From contig NW_024468914.1 of the NCBI RefSeq assembly GCF_011745365.1, positions 828,001 through 892,000 of the forward strand: a stretch of DNA of 64,000 bases, written 5' to 3'. The DNA comes from Cryphonectria parasitica EP155 (Eukaryota > Ascomycota > Sordariomycetes > Diaporthales > Cryphonectriaceae). Positions 11,820-22,257 of this stretch are shown here, piece after piece. Numbering within the stretch: the first letter of the stretch is position 1; each line of letters begins with the position of its first letter. Under the pieces are notes generated by a model. It ran no database searches. It saw only the letters and a list, made by a program, of their open reading frames with translations, and had not been told where the DNA came from. The translations under genes and the position numbers were made by a program.

Positions 11820-12589
11820 ATGCAGCTGTCCCAGATTACCGTCTTTGGTCTCTTCAGCCTCGCCGCTGCCAGGCCCCATGCCCACCACAAGCGGACGGCA
11901 GCTGAGATCGAGTCCAGCATTGCATCCATCTCCACGGAGCTGACGACCTTCGACAATGACATCAACGCTTTCACCGGCAGCCTCCTCCAGGCCCTCGCCC
12001 TACTCACGGCTTACGACAGCCTCGACTCGGCCGTCACCTCCGCCACCTCTGACATCACCTCCACTGGCGCTCTAGATGAGTCGGACTCCGCTACCATCTA
12101 CGCAGATGTCAGCAGCCTGACTACCCAGATCACCACCACCCTCAGTGATGCTGTCGCCAAGGTGAGAGCTATTGATTGTCCATAACTTGCCCCTATTGTT
12201 ACGTGAGAGCGATGTCATCTTAGGCCGGCATGCTAACCTTGGGCGATGTATTAGTACTCTGTGGTTGAGTCGGCTGGATATGCCTCTGATGTCTGCGATG
12301 CCCTCTCGAGCCTCTACGTAAGTCTTTTACAACCTAGTCACACCTACAAAATGAAAAGAGTGATCACGCTAAGGAAATGATACTGTATAGACCGACTCCG
12401 ATGCGTTCTTCGAAGCCCTTGAGACTGAGAGTAAGTGAACAATGACCCACAGTGACTGACTAACACATTAAAAAAAACATCTACTAACTAGTGGGTACAG
12501 TCTACTCTACCTACACTTCTGAGGTCGACACTCTGCAGGCCACTTCAGACGCTGCTTTCGAGACCACCGTCTCGACCTACGGCTGCTAA
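11820..12589 (+). CDS. Hydrophobic surface-binding protein A-like secreted protein
   Basis: HsbA proteins are secreted by ascomycetes, adsorb to hydrophobic polymer surfaces and can help recruit hydrolases. Four exons (11820-12161, 12255-12317, 12391-12430, 12492-12589) give 180 aa. Residues 1-18 (MQLSQITVFGLFSLAAAR) look like a signal peptide, followed by a likely KR processing site (HHKR at about 23-26). The mature part is the Ala/Ser/Thr-rich helical HsbA domain, with TAAEIESSIASISTELTTF at its start and a typical family length. Only two cysteines remain near the end (DVCDAL and the terminal YGC). All introns are short and GT-AG. It lies among other secreted-protein genes. Whether it binds surfaces here is inferred from the family. 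Confidence 0.88.
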
Positions 12590-12991
12590 ATTTGCAACCA
12601 TGTGAAAAGAAAAAGCTTCATCTTGATGTTTCATGAGATACCAGGGTGCAAACACGAAGAAGGTTCACGTGCTTAGTATATATTCTTGATCGTATAGTAC
12701 AAAGAAGAAAAATTAAAGTTTGATGACTTCTCGCTTCACTCTCATTCGGAAGGTGATGACGGTCCTTGAGTTGTCCTACATAAAAATAGTACTAGGTGGA
12801 TCCTGCTTAAGGTTTGATGTCCAGTTAAAGATTACTTAGTTTGCCTTTGTGGCTGACGAGGCCATCATAGATATGAACGTCGTTAAGTTCAAGCAAAGTA
12901 TGAAAGACAGGTGCATATCTCAAACAACGGTATGTTCCTTTGAGAAGATCTCATGTACATTCTCGACTAAACACGAAACTAGCTGCACAGT
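12590..12991. other. Convergent intergenic region
   Basis: AT-rich sequence between two convergent 3' ends. No coding frame, repeat or RNA gene is seen. Confidence 0.6.
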
Positions 12992-13670
12992 CTACTTTCT
13001 CTCCAGAGCCTGAACAGCCTCATCCAAATTAGGGATCTCGTTGGCACTCGCTGCAACACCTCCCCACACGACTTTGCCCTGCCCGTCAACAGCCCAGCTC
13101 CCACTGGTCTGAAACCGAAACCCGCTCTCTGTAGGTCTGTTCGAGATACCATCATCTCTAGCCAGTCTGAAAACGTCATAGAGCCCCATCGGATTCAACA
13201 CATGCCAGAACGAGGCAACGCCCAGGCCCCACGCGGCGTAGATCTCCCGCTTATCGTCCACCACAACCTCGAGATTGTCTGGGTTGGTACCGCCGATGTC
13301 GTGCAGCCACTTGTCGGTGTGCTCTCGGCTGGAGTGCGACACGGCGATGAAGTGGATGTCGGAGTGTCCCTTTGCTGTCTCTCGGAGGCGCAGGAACGTC
13401 TTTTCTGCGACTGTAAATTGGGCAGCGTGGTCAGCATGTCATCTGTGTAGCGAGCCGGCCTCACGTATTGTTCACGTCTGAGGCTGAAGGATGACCCAAC
13501 TCACATGGACAACCACAGTGTCTGAGAAAGGTAAGAATGGTGAGTTTGTCACCAGATTGGGGCAGCTTGAGGCGAGCCGTCGAAGGGGCAGGCTGTCCCA
13601 CCTCTGGGGCGGGGGACGTTGGGATCTTGGGAGGAGTAAGCCATGAATAAAACTCTTGTGTGGCAGACAT
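12992..13670 (-). CDS. AhpC/TSA-like (thioredoxin-fold) protein
   Basis: Two exons (complement 13505-13670 and 12992-13410) give 194 aa. The N-terminus MSATQEFYSWLTPPKIPTS leads to PEVGQPAPSTARLKLP, the usual opening of peroxiredoxin-like folds. Then comes LTILTFLRHCGCPFAEKTF, with the cysteine pair where peroxiredoxins carry the active Cys. The rest (HFIAVSHSSREHTDKW; GSWAVDGQGKVVWGGVA) matches fungal proteins annotated as AhpC/TSA-type. The pair is CxC (C-G-C) rather than the classic TxxC, so peroxidase activity is uncertain. The start was placed at MSATQ; a longer in-frame extension upstream lacks coding character. No signal peptide is seen, so it is likely cytosolic. Confidence 0.8.
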
Positions 13671-14244
13671 TATGTGCGAGGGGTTCGATGTTGCACTGGA
13701 TGTATTGTATATATTGAAAGGAGATGTAGAATTCTGGTGGCTCAGATCGTTGACACAGGAGAAGATTTGTTGCGCAGAAGTCATGACTAAAGACGTCATC
13801 ATGAAACAAATATGCACACGATCGACTAAGCGACGCTAAATTGAGGAGCAGAGGGTGGGTAAGGGCAACGTCTCGACGACTCACCTTTGGGTCACTATTA
13901 ATTATACACACTAAGAATATTCCAGATCAGGCCTCGATTGAAATTCGCACTTCGTATACGCTGATAATGAATGTGCGCTACTTTGATATCGCTCTCAGAG
14001 GCTCAGACCAACAATATTCCAATCAAATCATGTCACAAAATTCTCACCAAAAGCGCAAGCACATATGATAAAGCAAAGAGCCCACCCTTGGAATATTGTG
14101 TACTCTCAGCAGCAACAGTTTATCAAAAACACAAGATCATTAACGGCCCAACTTGCGCGCAACTGCCACGGCCAACTTGAAGACGTTCCACCGGACCATA
14201 GCCAGCTGCTGCCTTATTGACCTTCAGGGCCAACTTTGATTTTC
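13671..14244. other. Intergenic region
   Basis: This 574 bp lies between two minus-strand genes and should hold the promoter of the AhpC/TSA-like gene. No further gene is supported. Confidence 0.55.
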
Positions 14245-14857
14245 TCAAGACAAGCCAGAAGCTAAAAAGGCATATCCAGCTATCTCCTCAGTAGAGCAGG
14301 GCCCATAGTGCAACCTACTATGAGATGGTATCATGCCATCTGTCGTAGGCATGGCGATCGACACCGTCTCTGTGATTCCCGAATACTGCGTCCGGTGTCC
14401 CAGACGGCTCACGTCCGCCGTGTCAGCAGCGAAGATGAGGCCAAACTCCCCAGAGACAAAAGCTGCAGTCGTTTCGTCTGTGGGCAGCGTGATGTAGGCA
14501 AGGCCAGAGACAAACCAGACCCATCTGCTCTCAGATCACATAGTCAGCCACGTGTGATGTTCCGAAATCCGCCGCCTGTCTTTCTTACTGGTTAGAAGGT
14601 GCGTGGTGCAGCCCGCCGTCTAGCCCCGATGGTATCACGACGTAGGTGAAATTGGTGACATCGCCGAGAACGATCGATGCGCTGCCGGCGATACCAGGGG
14701 TGGATGCGATGGAGAAGGGCGTGTCCATCGTCCAGCACTCGAGCGTGGAGGCACCGTTCTGCGCCCCGACTGCGGTGATGTTGAGATTGAGTGCGGTGGC
14801 TAGGCTTTGCAAGCCGGCAGAGGCGAGCAGGCTTGCAAGACACCTGGACACGTGCAT
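14245..14857 (-). CDS. Small secreted protein of unknown function
   Basis: Two exons (complement 14589-14857 and 14245-14524) give about 182 aa. The N-terminus (MHVSRCLASLLASAGLQSLA) has the character of a signal peptide. The mature part begins TALNLNITAVGAQNG and contains STLECWTMDTPF, two possible N-glycosylation sites (NIT, NFT), and later FVSGLAYITLP and the HYGPC motif. I recall similar small secreted proteins in plant-associated Sordariomycetes, but no function is known to me. The region after HYGPC (last ~20 residues) could instead be an unspliced intron. It could be a cell-wall protein or effector candidate; this is inference. Confidence 0.7.
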
Positions 14858-17591
14858 GATGATGAGCTGTAAGACGATGAAGTGACTAATTCTGCGTGAG
14901 CGCTTGACGATGATTGAGATACCTGGGCTCTTTTCCAAGACTTCTCCCCTGGATGTTGGGTCGACGGAGGTTGCTGTGAAGAGGGAGTGCTTGGGCTTCC
15001 AAGATAGGGGAGAACGATGAGTGGGGGATCAGCAGCTTTTTCATTGCTTTCGCTGGTGCGATGTGACTTGCGCGTAATTCTTGTACCGCCACATGCAGCC
15101 ATGACGATGGTTACGCCACTTCGGCACAAAACGTGCTTGTATCCTCGCGGAAGCGACCTGTCTCAACACTGGGGAACGGCCACCCCTAGACATCAGGGTC
15201 TGGACGGTATCCATCTTCCCATCGATGAGGATTATGTGCGTTTGTGAGGCCTCCCTCTCCTCTTTCCATGAGACTATCCAATCGCTTTGAAAGGGTCAAA
15301 GACACCTGCCCATACATGTCTTGTGGTGTGAGATGCGGCTGATACGGCTGCTTGCAATGTCCGGACTAATATCCCCGAGGAGAGGAAGTCGTCACACCCC
15401 GACATGTTAACCAGTCAACACCCAGGTGCATGTCTTCGAAAGGAATGAGACAGGAGGAGAAAAGAAGATGGTGGTCAAGATTAAAGTCTACCAGAGCATA
15501 CTTCCTGAACAAAATATGAACATTCGAGAGGCCACGTATCTTTGACACATCTTTTCCAAGACATAATGCAATTACTGATTTGTGATGAAAGCCTAGTGTG
15601 CCGCGTATTGGAATACGGCCGATTTCAACTGACCTCAGATTGCTATCGAGGTTGGGAAAAACCTGACGATGGACGCACATACTGCTGTCAGGAATGATTA
15701 CTTCATACTTGATCAGTATGAGGTGGTAAGGCAACGTTCAGACAATTTCTGACATTATCGAGGATCATAAATCAGAAGCCGAGATCTATTTTGAAGCCTT
15801 CACATGCTGCAAAGAGCATCTGGAGTAAAGATGGTGGGCTTACATTTATACGCCACAAGGTGGGAAAGCGGGCACAGCCTCCATCATGTTGGCCAAAACG
15901 TCCTCCACTAGATGATCGTCCCTTCTCGTGCAGTAAATGGGTCGACTATACAGGCAAAGATTTCCCAATCTTTTAACCAAAGCCGTCGCGGGTGATAGGC
16001 GTCCAACCACGCTGTGTTGTGATTATTCAGCAAGCCGCTCGATAATAAAGATTAGCGTATGCATTGAGAGGGAAGAGGCAAGCGGTTTAGGGAATGGGAA
16101 AGTATCATGTGCCTCAGACGTATTATGTTTTCTTGGTTCATGGTCAGGCTGTCAGGCACTGATCAGACATGCAAGTCTGTTGTCATCATCGGCGCGGTGA
16201 AAGAGGACGAGCAGGACGGAGTTTGAGTACGGGGAGGGCGTCTCAAGCACTGACCAAGGGAACAAAGGCTTATGTATCGATGCGAAGCTCATTTGGATAG
16301 TCTTGAAAGTAGTGGATATGATAAATTGATGGATACCTATCAGAAATCAAGGACGTCAGCACTTGCGAAATGTTGTAGGTAAAATGGTGTCGTGGCTAGG
16401 AGACGCGTCGAGCCTAACTGCAGGGATGGGGAAGGAGGAGGAAGACGGGCTGTACAAAGTTGTGATAATACATCTGCGAGACATGACGCCTTTCTGAAGC
16501 GCTGAATACATGGTCGAGCTCAAAAGAGTATACTGAAGTACTGGTAGTTGTTGACTGCAGTTTGCGAGGTGAGAGTTCGCCGGGTTCGCCCGCCGAGAAT
16601 GGCTTTGGCAATGTTTGTTGTATAAAGAAAGAAAGGAAACGGGCAAGCGTGGGAAGGCATCAAAGATTCCCGAATAGGCTCACGTTGAAAGTGCATATTG
16701 GCATCATGTGACTCTGCTCTTTCTAAGGTGACATTATCGATTGTTTGCAAGGACTTCCAAAGGGGTTCGAGATGGGCGATCTAGCAAGCCACTTACGTGC
16801 TGCAATGCAAAGGCTGGTTTCTCTGTTTGTATGTAACATGTAGACAGCATCTTGCTAGCTCTGGGGCATTTACCTTTCCACCTGTGAACTGAATTGTTGT
16901 GATCTTGCACAGATCTATACAATGAAGATTGCAGGATGACATGCACAGGATTATTATTACAGGGAGTTAGCAAAGTCTTCCGGTATGCTTGCTCTCGCTG
17001 TAATTACTATTCAGCCTACTTTTAATCACACCTTACCTCGCATTACGAACACCCAAACACATTGATGGTAGTAACATTCTCCTTTGACAAGTAACCTCAG
17101 CATTTGCTTTGGTGAGACAAATCAAAAGGTCTGAGCTCCCTGTCCCTCAGCACATGATGACGAATTTCCACATCCTCCTGTAGACCGGGACATTCCACTC
17201 CTGATCTTGGCTTGGGCAAAAGCATCATAGACCGGCATGTTCTTGATGGTTCCCAAAAGGGTACCTTTGTTTCATAGCAAGTCATTGTATTTCCATGCTC
17301 TAGGTCCCAGCCTTGCTCAACCCTTGACAGTGTACACCTACTATAGAAACTCCAGCTGGAAGCTTCCGCCTGCATCCTCTTCAAGCCGGACTTCGATCCC
17401 ATCTTCACAGAGCACCTGAATGTCCCCGGACTCATCCGCACTTTTCTTTGGCAATCCTGGTCATCGCGTCACATGCCACACCTAGGAATTACTATATATA
17501 CCACAGCATCTTACCCCTGAGCTGTCTCTCCTGCTGTTCTGTTCTCCTCACCTTCATATTTGTCATTCGGCTTATTGTCTAAGACGTATGA

Positions 17592-17894
17592 TATTTCAAC
17601 ACTCAATCTTCCCAAGACGCTGTTCTTGGCGCTATCAACCTTTTCACCGTTTTTACCTCGGTGCTATTACTCTTCCCATTTTGGTCCAGCCGAGCAGTCG
17701 TCGACAGTATTTGGCGACGGCTCATGGGTCTGTATCACCGATGGGTTGATGAGGGTGACGGAAATCACGACTGCCCAGTCCGTCGCCCCCAGAAGTTCGA
17801 ACCTTCGAAAGAGAGGGCTAGCCTAGCTCTTGAGGGGCCAGACCTGCATACCTGCCCTTCTCCCCCGTTCTACGTTCGTAACATTAGCGACTGA
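17592..17894 (+). CDS. Possible small membrane protein or exon (doubtful)
   Basis: An open frame of about 100 codons ends at the TGA at 17892. It has one strong hydrophobic stretch (LFTVFTSVLLLFPFW) followed by a basic, tryptophan-bearing segment (SIWRRLMGLYHRW). A TATA-like TATATA lies near 17490 and pyrimidine-rich sequence precedes the frame. There is no ATG at its left edge, so an upstream exon would be needed. It could be a real small gene, a relic or chance. Confidence 0.25.
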   Translation, partial: YFNTQSSQDAVLGAINLFTVFTSVLLLFPFWSSRAVVDSIWRRLMGLYHRWVDEGDGNHDCPVRRPQKFEPSKERASLALEGPDLHTCPSPPFYVRNISD

Positions 17895-18210
17895 TTCCCA
17901 AGTAGTCCGCCCCTTCAGAGCAATAGAGGCTAACCTGACAGATAGTCGCCAAGGACTGCTGCTTTACAGACCCAACTCAAGCCTTGCACTTCTTGAATGG
18001 GCGGGGCTTGCGACATGTGTCGCATAAAGAAGACCCAGTGCGGTGCTGAGAGGCTGGTCACTCTCACTCTGCGTGCCGGGTCAAGCCGGCCGTAATGCAA
18101 GAAGCGCAAGGCTAGGGATGGGTTCCGCCCCGGGGGGGGTGGGGGGGCAAAGGCCTTTTCAAAGGCTTCCGTATCAACAGGGCCTCTCGATTTTTTCCAT
18201 GGCCATCTGC

Positions 18211-18384
18211 ATTACCATACCCTCGTGGGCCGACCATGTTGCCATTTTCAAGACCTCGGGTCTGACGGCCAAGAAGCACCGTTACTACAACGAGGACACA
18301 ATCGACCTGGACTTTGACGGCATGGTTGCCGACATCAAGGCCAGTCCCAGGGGCAGCAACTTCCTTCTGCACGCCTGTGCCCAC
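18211..18384 (+). pseudogene. Aspartate aminotransferase fragment (relic)
   Basis: About 58 codons read like the middle of a class I aspartate aminotransferase: PSWADHVAIFKTSGL, HRYYNEDTIDLDFDGMVADI and LLHACAH. In intact enzymes LLHACAH is followed by NPTG, which is absent here: the frame runs into unrelated residues (QQECYCKKS). The N-terminal domain, the PLP lysine region and the C-terminal domain are all missing from the flanks. This is therefore a fragment, from a partial duplication or decay. Third positions still favour G and C, so it looks fairly young. Confidence 0.8.
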
Positions 18385-18419
18385 CAACAAGAGTGTTATT
18401 GCAAGAAGAGCTGGGAAAA

Positions 18420-18680
18420 TGGGACTATCCGAACGTGTTCGCCTTGCGTCCTGAGAAGGGTGTCTCTTGGACGGTCAAACAATCACGGTAAGCAGCGATT
18501 CCACTTCTGTATTTTACTTTTCCAATTTGATCTAACGTACTTGGATAGGGGATTGAGACAACTTTGTGAACAAATTATCATCGTCGACAACGACTTCACA
18601 GTGACTGCTTATCTGATCAAGGGCAAGATATACGTGCATTATTTGTTGACGCGTGCAGTCGGCATGGTTATCTGTTGTTT
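18420..18680 (+). pseudogene. Two exon-like pieces of an unknown gene
   Basis: Directly after the aminotransferase relic, a different frame reads WDYPNVFALRPEKGVSWTV up to 18487, where a good GTAAGC donor occurs. A TAG acceptor at 18546-18548 restores phase to RGLRQLCEQIIIVDNDFTVT and then AYLIKGKIYVHYLLTRAVG. The spliced reading looks like real protein, but I do not recognise the family, and no start or downstream continuation is clear. It is probably the remnant of a gene joined to the aminotransferase piece. Confidence 0.4.
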
Positions 18681-20808
18681 CATCATAACTCCGACAAAAG
18701 ACGCAAGAACCTCGCCTCCGGCTCAGATATTCTTGATCTCACCATCACATCAATATGAAGCAGCTGAGGCAGCGCGACGGTCTTCTACACATCGTACACA
18801 GACACATCCTTCTGCTGCAATTGGGCGCCGCTGTCTTGTCAATGAAAATGGGCAGGTTGCCAGACTGGCCTCGTCGATCACCTATCCTCATCATGAAGAC
18901 GAGCCACGATTACTCGAGAGGCCGAAGGCAGCTTGTCGGGCTTTGCGATGTTGCACAGTGCATCTTTCCCCAGGTCCAGTTGTAGAAGAATCAAATGTGC
19001 GAGGGCCAGTGAGTCACTGGCCCTCACTATCGCTGGGCACCATCTGCCTACATGTAAATAGCCCCACCTAGCCAGAGGTCATTTCCCTCCGTTTCTTCTT
19101 CTTCTTTTCTCCAGCAGCGCATCAATCCGTCATTTCCATATCAAAACTCCACGTGCATCATCATTAGGGAGCAGTACAGCTATCAATCGAGTCTTCTCTG
19201 GTTAGCCTCAGGCCCTCAATAAGCATGAATATACTGCTAAGGGCGCTATCGCCAATATAAAAAGTATGACGGGGAAAAGTCGAGGCCGAGCGATTCATAT
19301 TCTCGTCTCAGATTTCAAGCTGTACAAAGGTCGTCTGCACGAATGCGGGGATGGAATAAAATCCATGCATCCCCTCCATTGAGGCTCGCTTCACAAGACG
19401 CTTTGACAACCGTAGGAAGCTGTTGAATGCTTAGCTATTAAGGGAGGCTTCATCATCAATCCGCATCATGAAACCAATTGGCAGTCTCTTCTTTTAGTCA
19501 TTCTAATTATCCTCCGTCTTCAGAGCTCCATCAAGCTTCCCTCTGTTCTGGTTCACAAGACTCTAGCCTTATGAGCCAACGAAGGCGAAGCCCAGCATCA
19601 AGACTAGACCAGGTTCGCCGTCATGCAGAGTCTTGACAATTCTATCTAGTCCATATTATCTGCCGGGGAAAAAACAGTTGTAAAGGATTCTGCGGCCTTG
19701 TATCTTCGTTTCTCGGTCTGCATTCCTGTTTGGGGTCAAAGTCCAGATAAAAACTCCATCTCGGCCGTCTTGACTTTGGAGGCAATCCTCAATAAGATGG
19801 TTTTTCCGCAATGACCTCGGGCTTTGAGGGAAAGACAAGGGGGAGGAGGGAAGGTTGGGCAGGTTGGGAAATGGCCTGTGTTTGCAAGCACAGACGACGG
19901 CACAGACGACGTGGAGGCGGCACTCGGCCGCAGCAACCTTGGAACAGCGCAACGGCAGTCGAAGTCAACACCCTCTCAAGACGTCCATAAAGTCCACGTG
20001 GGTAGCTGTTCTAGCTCGGACGAGTGGCGTCTTCCCACTACGGAACATGCCGCACGCAATCTCACAAGGTGGTGGAGGCTGCGCAGTGACAAAAAGAAAA
20101 AGACCTGCCGCAGGGGGAGAATGTTGTGGAGGAAATCAAGGAAGGAGTCTAACTCGGCTGTTTCGAAACAATGCACAAGTCCTGAAAGGGCCAGTCCCGA
20201 AATCCCTCGACCTGTTTGTGGATACGCGCCCCGAGATGAGCCACTGAATACGGGTCTTGCTGGGTGGGGAACCATGGCACAAGCCGGGGAGACTTGCCCA
20301 TGTCAGATACCATGGCGCAGACGGCAATTTCAGATATCTTCTCCCGCAAGAAGGGGACCGGACATCTTGCAAAGGTGGTAAAGGAAGTGACTCAAGAGGC
20401 CTTCTTGTTGTATTTGAATTTCGGAAAAGGAGTTTTCGGCCGATGCGTTCTCAGCAGTAATCGAGGGCGGATGCTACCTATAATTGTGTAATTATAGAAA
20501 AGCTGATACTGTGTAGATAGAATTTTCTTTAAACTTACGCTCTTGCAGATGTACCCCTGATGAATTGAATCCGTCGGCCCACTTTGGGATCTTGCAGTTC
20601 TATAAGTCGTGATGCGATCTCTTGTTGTCCGTGTCTTTGCTCCTCCTGAGCTTGTTGTTGTTGTTCGTCGCTCGCCGTGTGTAGTTCCCTAATCGTCCGT
20701 TGGAGCTGGTCCGCCTCCTTTCCTTGCCCAACGAGGTTCGCCTTTCTAGGAATTAATTCGTTCCGTTCTCTCACTCTTTTCTCACCTACATTCGCTTCCA
20801 CGGTAACA

Positions 20809-21994
20809 ATGAAGGCTTCTCTCGGTAAGAATCTACCGGCAAACAACACCCGAAAGCATCTTTTGTCTGAAGAGCAGACGTTTCAATCAATGGAGGAGTT
20901 ACTAACGAGGCCCACACAGCCCAGACCGCAGCCTTTGCGGCGTCTCGATCAATCGTCGATACTGGCCTTGCATCGAGATCGATCGACACCGCGCTCTTTA
21001 ACAACTTTCAGTGGATGGCCGAATACGCAGCTGCAGGGTATTGCAACATAGACGGCACTGTCGGCGACGTGATCTCCTGCGAGGATGATGTCTGCGCCGA
21101 CATCGTCGCCAATGGTGCCACCATCGTGGCGACCCTCAGCACTGGATACGAGTCTACCGGCGGTGTGATCATGAGGGACGATGTCAACAAGGCGATTGTG
21201 GTTTCTTTTGCCGGCACAGACTCGGATAGTATTATCGACATCGTACTGGAGTAAGTCGAGCAGGGCCTCTATTGAATGATGGATGGCACAAGATGATCTT
21301 TTCTCTTTACTGCTGTCATGAGCTAATTCATTATCAATTGCTTAGTCTCGACTTTGGCCTCGAATCTATCGGGATGTGTGACGGGTGCGAGGTGCACAGC
21401 GGCTTTCACGGCGCCTGGGACGATGTGTCCGATACGGTCATCAGCACTGTCCAGGACCTGGTGGAGGAGACCGGCTCCGAGTACAGCGTCACTTTCACGG
21501 GACACTCCCTCGGAGCCGCGCTTGCAACCCTGGGATGCGCATAGTACGTCCTCACTTGACCTATTTGCACACTTCTTACCGCTCTCCATGCCCACCACTC
21601 TTGCTATACACACAACCTTGTTCTATTACTAACCAATCACCTCGTCTACAGCTGGCGCATCGACGGAGGCGCCTGTGAACTCTACACATTCGGCTCCCCC
21701 CGCGTGGGCAACCTCGCCTTTGCCGAGTTCGTGTCGGCCCAGAGCGGCGACGAGTACCGCATGACGCACCTGGACGACCCTGTCCCTCGTCTTCCAAGCC
21801 ATGACTTCGGATATTACCACACCAACATGGAATACTGGCTGTCGGACGGCACGGACACTACGACGGACTACACGGCTGCCGACGTGGTTGTCTGCACGGG
21901 GTATTACAATACGAGCTGTAACAGTGCGGGCTTGATCAGCACAGACTATACGGCACATTCGTATTATTTGGAGCATATTAGCGTTTGCAGTTGA
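20809..21994 (+). CDS. Fungal class 3 (alpha/beta-hydrolase) lipase
   Basis: Hydrolyses acylglycerols or related esters. Four exons (20809-20824, 20920-21250, 21346-21543, 21652-21994) give 295 aa. The GHSLGAALA nucleophile elbow puts the catalytic Ser near residue 168. The Asp is in DDPVPRLP (near 223), and the His is probably in the AHSYYLEH segment near 282, as in Thermomyces-type lipases. Cysteines (AAGYC, ISCEDDVC, MCDGCEV) fit the disulfides of secreted members. The first exon is only 16 nt; its intron has a textbook branch site (ACTAAC) and ACAG acceptor. The resulting N-terminus MKASLAQTAAFAASRS is a weak signal peptide, unusual for this family, so another first exon is possible. It is convergent with the aldehyde dehydrogenase gene. 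Confidence 0.85.
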
Positions 21995-22257
21995 GGATGA
22001 GGATAATATAGAGTGGACTCGAGGAGTCTTATGTGTTGGAGGCTTTTTGGGCCAAGTCAAGATGAACGTTGACTAGTTCCAATGTCAAATTAATACATCA
22101 TGTAAATTGTTCAGATCTCAATTCGTTGAACATATGCACGTGCTGTCGTTAGGACGTGTTGCTCAGCCATCACGCTATTCAACAACTAAGGTTCGTGCCA
22201 GATAAGAACTGGAATGATCAGATATTCCTCACTTCATGCAGCCTTACAAATTCTCCA

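Larger units (their letters stand above)
14858..20808. other. Gene-poor 6 kb stretch with relics
   Basis: I see no intact gene in nearly 6 kb. It contains an aspartate aminotransferase relic at 18211-18384, unknown exon-like pieces at 18420-18680, and a possible small membrane protein at 17592-17894. Overlapping long frames near 19824-20381 on both strands look like chance in GC-rich sequence. No terminal repeats, transposase motifs or tandem repeats were recognised by eye. Confidence 0.5.

Noticed and set aside
19824..20381. 185-codon + strand frame, with another long frame overlapping it
   Set aside because: Two long overlapping frames plus antisense frames of similar length suggest chance; no domain is recognisable.
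14858..20808. A transposon or retroelement explaining the gene-poor stretch
   Set aside because: I found no transposase, reverse transcriptase or integrase motif, terminal repeats or target duplication by eye.
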